Part shown: piece by piece, positions 58,436-64,000 of the stretch
Numbering within the stretch: the stretch's first letter is position 1
Layout: each line of letters opens with the position of its first letter
Source: Enterococcaceae bacterium OF42-14pH9A
Lineage (GTDB): Bacteria; Bacillota; Bacilli; Lactobacillales; Enterococcaceae
Direction: 5' to 3'
DNA length: 64,000 bases
NCBI GenBank assembly: GCA_027692465.1
Contig: JAQEYU010000006.1
Coordinates: 1-64,000, forward strand
Program-made: the position numbers and the translations under genes
The notes under the pieces: generated by a model
The model's database searches: none
Seen by the model: the letters and a program-made list of their open reading frames with translations, nothing else
What the model was told of the DNA's origin: nothing

Positions 58436-58663
58436 ATGACTGATATTACATAAATGTAAGTGGTTTCAAAAATGTGGTGAGGGTATACTAAATCATAGAA
58501 AAACATTTCACAAAGATAGATAAATGTGTTTTCTGTTAGGTGTTTGCTCGGCATAGAGAGGGGGAAATAGCTTGAAAAAAATTGGGATATATTGAGTTGT
58601 ATCAGTTATCTGATGACATCCAAGAATCGCTTTGTAGATGGATTAGTTGAGAGGAGTAATTTT
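58436..58663. other. Intergenic region between the array and the amidase gene
   Basis: Non-coding and AT-rich. TGGTTT (58461-58466) and TATACT (58484-58489) with a 17-bp spacer could be the promoter of the rightward amidase gene. Nothing else was recognised. Confidence 0.35.
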
Positions 58664-59623
58664 ATGAAAAAAATATTTAAATATTGTGTATCTATCGTTG
58701 TTCTATTTCTTGCTCTATTTTCTATAACAGTTACTGACAGTAATGCATCTGAAAAGGCGCCCTCTACTGGAGAAAATGACAATACGATGAACATGACCAT
58801 TGGAGAAATTGAGAATCGATTGTTAGGTTACTTGCACAGCACGGGTAGAGATTATTCTGTAGGGTCAGAGGAATTGTCATCATACTTGTTAAATCAACTG
58901 TTGTCTGAAAATGATGAAAACTTAAAGACTGTAGATCAATATGATAATATACTAGCGTATGCCGCTGAATATATTTATAGAGAATCACTTCCAAGCATAA
59001 ATGGTAAGCAACAGGATATCACAACCGTGTCTAGTTGGACTTTAAATGATATTCGAGATGAAGTCAGGACTATGGAGGAAGAAGCAACAAGTCAACCTAT
59101 GGCTAGAGCTGCTTCGAGATCATTTACCTATGATAGAGTAAAGGCAGTAAATTATGCACTAAAATATGCAAAGAACTATAATAAAAGTTATGTAAGCTTT
59201 TCAGGGTCTGGCGGGGATTGTACCAACTTTGCATCGCAAGTTTTGAGAGCGGGCGGTGCAAAAGATGGGAAAACCGGATATCCAACAAATTATGACTGGT
59301 CTTATTCTCAAACAAGTACAGGGGCAAAGGCATCTGTTGCTTGGATTAATGCCAACACATTTCGACTATATTGGCAGATGAATGCGAAAAGTGTTACAAA
59401 GCACACAACCAATGGTGGGGTATCCAAGAAAGCTGTTAAGGGTGATATTTTGAGTTATGTTTTGAAAAAGACGGGGCGATCTTGGCATAGTGCGATTGTT
59501 ACAGGTAAAACGGGAAATGTACTTTATGTAAGTCAACACTCTTCTGATAGAAAGAACGATAACTGGGATAAAATCGGAATAAGTTTTAAAGAGAATGATG
59601 TATATGTAATTAAACCTGGCTGA
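58664..59623 (+). CDS. Secreted protein with putative amidase domain (Amidase_6)
   Basis: ATG 58664 follows AGAGGAG; the longer frame from 58592 lacks a ribosome site. The 319-residue product has a signal peptide (KIFKYCVSIVVLFLALFSIT…SNA). A helical propeptide-like region comes next, and the C-terminal ~150 residues match the Amidase_6 domain: YDRVKAVNYALKYAKNYNKS, GGDCTNFASQVLRAGG with the probable catalytic Cys, and SWHSAIVTGK with His. It likely cleaves peptide or wall bonds outside the cell. The lipoprotein gene 13 bp downstream may be its partner. Confidence 0.8.
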   Translation: MKKIFKYCVSIVVLFLALFSITVTDSNASEKAPSTGENDNTMNMTIGEIENRLLGYLHSTGRDYSVGSEELSSYLLNQLLSENDENLKTVDQYDNILAYAAEYIYRESLPSINGKQQDITTVSSWTLNDIRDEVRTMEEEATSQPMARAASRSFTYDRVKAVNYALKYAKNYNKSYVSFSGSGGDCTNFASQVLRAGGAKDGKTGYPTNYDWSYSQTSTGAKASVAWINANTFRLYWQMNAKSVTKHTTNGGVSKKAVKGDILSYVLKKTGRSWHSAIVTGKTGNVLYVSQHSSDRKNDNWDKIGISFKENDVYVIKPG

Positions 59624-59636
59624 TTGGAGTGATAGT

Positions 59637-60038
59637 ATGAAATTGTCGCGATTGGCATTTGCAGTTTTGGTCACCTTTGGAATCACAGGGTGCTCTTCAC
59701 AACCAACGGAGAAAATAGGTAATTCTGAAAAATACTCAAAAGAGGAGATTGGTTCTGCTATCAATGAAGTGGTCAATTCATATAGCCAATATTTGGATAG
59801 TGGGGAACTACTATCAATTGAGTACGATGAAAAAGAGTCGAACCAGTTAGTTGTAGATTATTTACCCATGTTAGATATTTCTTATCAAAATAAAGAGAAC
59901 ATAATTTTCTTGAACTCAACAATAAAGACTGGGAAAGTTCAAGGAGCTTTAGATTCTTACACAAAATATGATAATTATTATTGGGTGTTAGAGGGCCCAA
60001 AAACATGGAAAATTATTTATGCAGGTTTCAAGAACTAA
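59637..60038 (+). CDS. Small lipoprotein (133 aa)
   Basis: A lipobox (FGITGCSSQ) follows a short basic signal peptide (MKLSRLAFAVLVT). The mature part is ~110 residues, with FVNSYSQYLDSGELL-type helices and aromatic strands (YDNYYWVLEGPKTWKIIYAG). It lies directly after the amidase gene. It could protect the producer from the amidase or act in adhesion; this is inference. Confidence 0.6.
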   Translation: MKLSRLAFAVLVTFGITGCSSQPTEKIGNSEKYSKEEIGSAINEVVNSYSQYLDSGELLSIEYDEKESNQLVVDYLPMLDISYQNKENIIFLNSTIKTGKVQGALDSYTKYDNYYWVLEGPKTWKIIYAGFKN

Positions 60039-60091
60039 TGATTTTCATATGTAGTTAGTAGAAATTTCAAAGCCTAAAAATTCAAATCATG

Positions 60092-60125
60092 TTGGAGGAT
60101 ATCAATAGGTATCCTCCAATTTTGG
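60092..60125 (+). terminator. Intrinsic terminator
   Basis: TTGGAGGATA pairs with TATCCTCCAA around an 8-nt loop, followed by TTTT. Confidence 0.75.
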
Positions 60126-60326
60126 TTTAAAAACATCTTTGTAGTGCAAAATACGGCTGTTCAGAGAAACAAAGAAAATCTGGGTAGGTACCGAGACAAG
60201 GAGTTTCGTCAATTTTCTTAAAAAGGAGAGATTAATATATGCAAACTTTATAAGTTGTAGCAGAAAAAGAAGAGCAGCATTGTTTATTTAGCATGATATA
60301 CTATTTGTGAAAAGGGGGGATTTGTG

Positions 60327-60779
60327 ATGATTTGTCGATATTGTAATAAAAAGGTTTTGAAGCTAGAAGGGAGCCAGTATCACTGTGCCAATTGTGAGCT
60401 AGATTTTTTTGAGAACCAACTGATTGAGTCCAGGTCTGGAGTGTATCGAGAACCGACCGTCGAAACAGATCCGTTCTTTTTCCAATACACGACGACAAAA
60501 GAATTATTGCAGATGACTTATGTTGAACTGTTGTCTCGGCTGAAGCTGGCGAGAGGCGTCTATCGTGAGTTAAGGAAAAAAGTCTATGGCCACAATAGCC
60601 AAGCAGATGACCTGGATCGCGAGAACCTGAAGGCAGTCACTTCGGCAAAGCTTGTCATTGAAAATATTATGATTGAAAAACATGGCTATTATCCCGCCAG
60701 CGTGTTTGAGTCTGTTATAGATAAAGAAGTTTTGAAAAATAAAAAACAAATTCGAGAGGTGGAAAAAAAGCATGGTTAA
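60327..60779 (+). CDS. Zinc-ribbon protein, paralogue of the 51258 product
   Basis: ATG 60327 follows AAAGGGGGG by 7 bp. A double CxxC (MICRYCNKKVLKLEG and YHCANCELDFFE) and a helical C-terminal part resemble the 51258 product. 150 residues. It heads a compact four-gene operon and overlaps the next gene by 8 bp. Function unknown. Confidence 0.65.
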   Translation: MICRYCNKKVLKLEGSQYHCANCELDFFENQLIESRSGVYREPTVETDPFFFQYTTTKELLQMTYVELLSRLKLARGVYRELRKKVYGHNSQADDLDRENLKAVTSAKLVIENIMIEKHGYYPASVFESVIDKEVLKNKKQIREVEKKHG

Positions 60780-61023
60780 ATTTGAGGATCAACCGAAGCA
60801 GGGGTATACAGGTATCCGGACCCTAGAAACAATCGCGAGTGTATTTGAGGATATTCAAGCCAACGGTGACATGGGACAGGGCGAGAAGAATTTACGATAC
60901 TTGCAGCTGATGAATGAGTTGGAAGAGGACCACGGAGCTATGATTGTGAATCCGACTGAAGCAGATCTACATTTACCTGCGGTCGCATTATACCGGAAGG
61001 TTTCTCAAGCTCGAGTATTTTAG
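60772..61023 (+). CDS. Hypothetical protein (83 aa)
   Basis: Starts within the end of the previous gene, so it is translationally coupled. Acidic soluble protein (YTGIRTLETIASVFEDIQAN, then LRYLQLMNELEEDHGAMIVN). No family recognised. Confidence 0.6.
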   Translation: MVKFEDQPKQGYTGIRTLETIASVFEDIQANGDMGQGEKNLRYLQLMNELEEDHGAMIVNPTEADLHLPAVALYRKVSQARVF

Positions 61024-61047
61024 GCGGAACTTGAGAGGAGTTTACGA

Positions 61048-61356
61048 ATGGATAAATCGAAAGAAATCATCTTTATGCCAGACTATTTAGTAAAAGATCA
61101 TACGGTGCTAATTTTAGATTCAGCAAACAACCTTCACGGTTTTTTGAGTATAGAATCAACCGACGATCATTTTGTTTTTACCAATGACATCGACCTACTT
61201 AAAACCGTACCGAAAATCATTGCAGAAGAACTAGCAACTGATATTCGCGTTTCTGAAGGCGACTATATTCCAGTAACAAATAAAGATACTGGCGAAGTAT
61301 CTGAACTGGATTCAGACGAACTTCAAATCGTCTCTTCAGCCGTAGAGTGGGGTTAA
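61048..61356 (+). CDS. Hypothetical protein (102 aa)
   Basis: ATG 61048 follows GAGAGGAG. Acidic protein of beta-rich pattern (VLILDSANNLHGFLSIESTD, then DIRVSEGDYIPVTNKDTGEV). Same operon as its neighbours. No family recognised. Confidence 0.6.
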   Translation: MDKSKEIIFMPDYLVKDHTVLILDSANNLHGFLSIESTDDHFVFTNDIDLLKTVPKIIAEELATDIRVSEGDYIPVTNKDTGEVSELDSDELQIVSSAVEWG

Positions 61357-61392
61357 GCGAGAGTGTTAGGCTATCAGCTGGAGGTAGAATTT

Positions 61393-61821
61393 ATGGTGAA
61401 ATGCTATTGTGAAGCTGATCTACTAGAAAAGCTTCAAGAGAATGTGATTGAAGAAGATTTCCCAATGCGGAGCGTGGGAGATTTACTTGGGCACCTGGAG
61501 CGTGCCCAACCGATGATGTGGGTGTCGGTTTATGTACCAGAATATCAAACGGTGTATGGTATCCATCGAGAAACCTTGATTTCTACGGGTAAAGACCATA
61601 GTCGGACTTCAACGCCAGTTGCTTTGCTAGAGGCGACAGGATATCAATCAAGTGAGCATATCTTTGTATCAGAATTAGTGGCGCTTTTAGAAGGAAATGT
61701 AGCCCCAAAAAATCGAGAAGGCTATGAGTTACAACTGTTCGAGAGAAAACGAGGGACGTTCATGCTGCGTCGCTGGCAGATGATTGGAGATCAGCCAGTT
61801 TTAGTTGCTCAACGGGGCTAA
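61393..61821 (+). CDS. Hypothetical protein (142 aa)
   Basis: ATG 61393 lies 8 bp after GGAGG; GTG 61363 further upstream lacks a ribosome site. The product begins MVKCYCEADLLEKLQENVIE and has LISTGKDHSRTSTPVALLEA and a basic C-terminus (LFERKRGTFMLRRWQMIGDQ). Soluble. No family recognised. Confidence 0.6.
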   Translation: MVKCYCEADLLEKLQENVIEEDFPMRSVGDLLGHLERAQPMMWVSVYVPEYQTVYGIHRETLISTGKDHSRTSTPVALLEATGYQSSEHIFVSELVALLEGNVAPKNREGYELQLFERKRGTFMLRRWQMIGDQPVLVAQRG

Positions 61822-61842
61822 CGACGGATCTAGAAGAATATG

Positions 61843-61869
61843 TAAAAAGGAACAGCATTTGCTGTTCCT
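61843..61869 (-). terminator. Minus-strand terminator
   Basis: On the minus strand AGGAACAGC pairs with GCTGTTCCT around AAAT and T5 follows. It ends the leftward genes at 61895-62533. Confidence 0.7.
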
Positions 61870-61894
61870 GGAAAAATTAGTCAGTAATAAAAAC

Positions 61895-62041
61895 TTAATT
61901 CTTGCTTTTCGGGAGTGAAAATACCAGAAATATCAATGCCGGAATCCAAAAGAATTTACTTGTTCCGACACCTAGGGCAAAAAATGCTAAAGCTAAACCA
62001 AAAAATGTTTTATTAGCATCATTCAATTTTGGAAACTTCAT
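61895..62041 (-). CDS. Small membrane protein (48 aa)
   Basis: On the minus strand ATG (complement of 62039-62041) follows GGAGGTGATTCT. The product is MKFPKLNDANKTFFGLALAF followed by FALGVGTSKFFWIPALIFLV and a basic end: two short hydrophobic segments. Downstream of the acetyltransferase gene on the same strand. Function unknown. Confidence 0.55.
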   Translation of the reverse strand: MKFPKLNDANKTFFGLALAFFALGVGTSKFFWIPALIFLVFSLPKSKN

Positions 62042-62101
62042 AGAATCACCTCCAGCACAAATTGTAGCGTATGTGTAAATAACAGAATGCGACTATTGAA
62101 G

Positions 62102-62533
62102 CTATTTTACCCATTTCATCAGATATTCAAATTCCTTCGTACCCTTATCCAAAGTTTCATTAATTGTTTTGAAACCATGCACTTTATAAAAATCGTAGGC
62201 AAGATTATTTTTTTTAAAGACATTTAGTAGTAAGTTTTGGTTTTCTGATTTTGCCTTATTCAGTAATTCAGCACCAATACCACGAGAACGGAATTCTTCC
62301 AATACGAAAATGCCAGCAACGTAGTTACCGGAGAGTCCAATAAAGCCAACAATTGTATTTTCTATTTCAAATACGTGAATTTTAGACTGGGGAAACATTT
62401 CTCTGACCAAGTTGTAATGGTCAATCCAGTAATCGGGCGATATGAATTTATGAGCTTGCAGGTTACTTTGTAACCAAATATTAGAAATAACATCCAATTC
62501 ACTTTTGGTTAAGCTTGTTAAAGTTTTAATCAT
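62102..62533 (-). CDS. GNAT-family N-acetyltransferase
   Basis: ATG (complement of 62531-62533) follows AAGGAG. The 143-residue protein has the GNAT core: IVGFIGLSGNYVAGIFVLEE, the acetyl-CoA loop RSRGIGAELLNKAKSENQ and the C-terminal NLAYDFYKVHGFKTINET block. Substrate unknown; the start MIKTLTSLTKSELDVISNIW recalls small-molecule or protein acetyltransferases. Confidence 0.85.
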   Translation of the reverse strand: MIKTLTSLTKSELDVISNIWLQSNLQAHKFISPDYWIDHYNLVREMFPQSKIHVFEIENTIVGFIGLSGNYVAGIFVLEEFRSRGIGAELLNKAKSENQNLLLNVFKKNNLAYDFYKVHGFKTINETLDKGTKEFEYLMKWVK

Positions 62534-62641
62534 GTTAAACTCCTTTTTATGTAATTGTAACACTTATTATGAATCAAGATTAGTCCACTAACTAGGAAAA
62601 CAGTAGAATATAGAAAGAGAGCGAGGACTGGTGGTGATAAT

Positions 62642-62971
62642 TTGGGAGCAAAGTCAGAAAAGCGTCAAATCCGAAGAAAAATGCTTGCAGTCATGGGCGA
62701 TGATTCTTCCTGGTTAGAGGAAGAGGACAAAGTTCGCGAGGTGCAGGTCTGCGTATCTGAATTGGAAGCAATCTGCGGAAAATTCTCAGTGCGGGATCGC
62801 TCTCGCTCCATTTTGATAAATTATCCCGACGGATCTGTTCAACAGGTGGAAAGTGTGAAAGAAGCTGCGAGACTCTTTGGTTGTTCTAAAACTACAGTTG
62901 CACGTTCCCTTGAAACTGGTGAATCGGTACTGAAAGGTTCTGCCAAAGGTATAAAATTTAGAGACTTGTAG
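62642..62971 (+). CDS. HTH/NUMOD-like modular protein (109 aa)
   Basis: TTG 62642 follows GGTGGTG. The N-terminal half is basic and helical (GAKSEKRQIRRKMLAVMGDD). The C-terminal half (INYPDGSVQQVESVKEAARL, then FGCSKTTVARSLETGESVLK and GIKFRDL) has the pattern of a short helix-turn-helix module of the NUMOD type seen beside homing endonucleases. A truncated copy of this half is at 2331-2500. Likely a small DNA-binding regulator. Confidence 0.65.
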   Translation: MGAKSEKRQIRRKMLAVMGDDSSWLEEEDKVREVQVCVSELEAICGKFSVRDRSRSILINYPDGSVQQVESVKEAARLFGCSKTTVARSLETGESVLKGSAKGIKFRDL

Positions 62972-63139
62972 CAAGTTATTGACGGTTTTTACATTTGGCC
63001 GAATAAAATAAAAAAGGGTTTATCCATGGTGGCTATGAGGGAATCCTTCTGAATTCAATATTTTATTAGGGAATAACAGTCATGACTAGGTAATTTATTT
63101 TTATTGTAGCTAAAATACTGAACACTCATGGAGGTAAAT

Positions 63140-63601
63140 ATGAAAGACATATTGGATTTTAAACGAATACTATTAACTGATAAGTACGAAGTGCTTCAAT
63201 TTCCAAGTTATGGCGATGAGATTGGCTATATTGTTATTGAAGATATGTTTAGACAACAAACCAAAGAAGAGTTTGAATCCTTTTTGGGGATAGTCGACAA
63301 TAGCTTTGAAGCGGCTGATAACTTTATTTTAGTGAAGGTTGGGGTCATTAGAGATCTAGAAGAAAACGAGCAGGAAAATATAAATAGACTCATTGATCGG
63401 CTGTTAGGCTATCTGCCGGATAACTACTATTTTGTAGACTATCAACACATTGATTCAGTTATCGAGTTTACTGAGAATGATGTCGAAAATCTAACTATGG
63501 ATGAGGTTATGCAAAAAATGGTAAAACAACTGAATTTACTTTTCAGATGCGATATACAGCTTTCTGATCCTAGAACATTCAATCATCTTATTCAAAGGTA
63601 G
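63140..63601 (+). CDS. Hypothetical protein (153 aa)
   Basis: ATG 63140 follows GGAGG; ATG 63128 overlaps that site. Acidic soluble protein (MKDILDFKRILLTDKYEVLQ, then TKEEFESFLGIVDNSFEAAD). It could be an immunity-type protein near the edge of a toxin locus, but nothing specific is visible. Confidence 0.6.
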   Translation: MKDILDFKRILLTDKYEVLQFPSYGDEIGYIVIEDMFRQQTKEEFESFLGIVDNSFEAADNFILVKVGVIRDLEENEQENINRLIDRLLGYLPDNYYFVDYQHIDSVIEFTENDVENLTMDEVMQKMVKQLNLLFRCDIQLSDPRTFNHLIQR

Positions 63602-63609
63602 ATTTTGTG

Positions 63610-63640
63610 CGGCAGCCTTAGACTGTCGTATTTTTTTTTG
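63610..63640 (+). terminator. Intrinsic terminator
   Basis: CGGCAG pairs with CTGTCG (one G-T) around a 7-nt loop, followed by TA and a T9 tract. Confidence 0.7.
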
Positions 63641-63656
63641 ACTTTCCATACAATAG

Positions 63657-63845
63657 GACTCAATACCAAACATTACCATAATAGCATTTGTACAAGTAGC
63701 ATTCGGCTTGCTTAAAACTAATTCTCAACACGATATAAACTTGGATACCCTGAACAAGTTTCTTGCTAATTTAGGCCATGTAATTGATCTTGAATCATGG
63801 AAATTAAGAAGAGTATTAAGAAACCACCAACTTGCTAGACATTAG
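63657..63845 (+). pseudogene. Remnant reading frame without a start
   Basis: The frame after the TAG at 63654 reads IIAFVQVAFGLLKTNSQHDI, then LDTLNKFLANLGHVIDLESW and ends NHQLARH-stop. It looks like real protein but has no start codon or ribosome site. The remaining ~150 bp to the window end shows nothing recognisable. Confidence 0.35.
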
Positions 63846-64000
63846 CCGTGACATGTTGAAGGATGCTTTTTCGAGAAAAAAGGACTGTATTTTATTCGCA
63901 TATTGGCAATAGTTTCATAGATTAATTCGTGGCTAACAATGCAGGTAACACTGCCTATACTTTTGGGAAAGTAATAATGAATGAATAACAAAAATGTAAG

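Overview
The window looks like part of a large conjugative plasmid (less likely an integrated conjugative element) of a low-GC Gram-positive host in the Lactobacillales, most probably Enterococcus or a close relative. The evidence is strong AGGAGG-type ribosome sites with many TTG and GTG starts, a sortase-anchored surface protein ending in a YPKTG motif, Bacillus-type LexA boxes, cre-type sites, Fst-family type I toxins and a Gram-positive type IV secretion operon. No rRNA, CRISPR array or intact insertion sequence is visible, and few genes are housekeeping in nature.

Layout. 0-3 kb: the 3' end of an Rhs toxin gene with a likely immunity gene, then decayed genes (an ardA remnant and an HTH-like remnant) and a RelBE-type pair with a 31-bp operator palindrome. 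3-10 kb: a BRCT protein, a serine resolvase with a res-like palindrome, a DUF2325 protein, an SOS-boxed recA, a tRNA-Ile(CAU)-like gene and an SOS-boxed Y-family polymerase cassette. 10-14 kb: parA and a partner gene with flanking iterated repeats, and a primase-type rep gene with an attenuator-like leader and a candidate counter-transcript. 14-17 kb: small unknown genes interleaved with strongly structured, probably non-coding sequence, including a 468-nt candidate RNA closed by an 11-bp end-to-end helix. 17-47.6 kb: a single-direction conjugation region with a secreted coiled-coil protein, a thioester adhesin, a VirB2-like protein, wall hydrolases, an ArdC-like protein, VirD4, VirB6-like, PrgI-like and VirB4 proteins, VirB8-like proteins, oriT, accessory ribbon-helix-helix proteins, a MobP-type relaxase, a duplicated primase/Toprim protein and SSB. 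Two Fst-like type I toxin-antitoxin loci lie at 28.1 and 47.8 kb. 48-51.2 kb: AbiEi/AbiEii and a bacteriocin-like secreted protein, membrane protein and thioredoxin lipoprotein cluster. 51.2-58.4 kb: a minus-strand array of small genes separated by five copies of a ~480-bp highly structured element. 58.6-64 kb: an amidase, a lipoprotein, a small-gene operon, a GNAT acetyltransferase and degraded ends.

The most unusual system is the array at 52.5-58.4 kb. Each copy sits just upstream of the ribosome site of one or more minus-strand genes. The copies differ by paired, compensatory base changes in at least five stems, so folded structure (RNA or single-stranded DNA) is being conserved rather than sequence. 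Each copy is bounded on its gene-distal side by an unrelated hairpin, giving a cassette-like organisation. Because these genes resemble leading-region functions and read toward oriT, single-strand promoters active during plasmid entry are an attractive but untested explanation. Shared processing, antitermination or recombination sites are alternatives.

How the parts fit together: Rep and ParA-like genes maintain the replicon, RecA and the Y-family polymerase add an SOS-controlled repair module, the oriT-to-SSB block and the upstream operon build the mating channel and process DNA, and the TA, Abi, bacteriocin and Rhs genes provide stability and competition.
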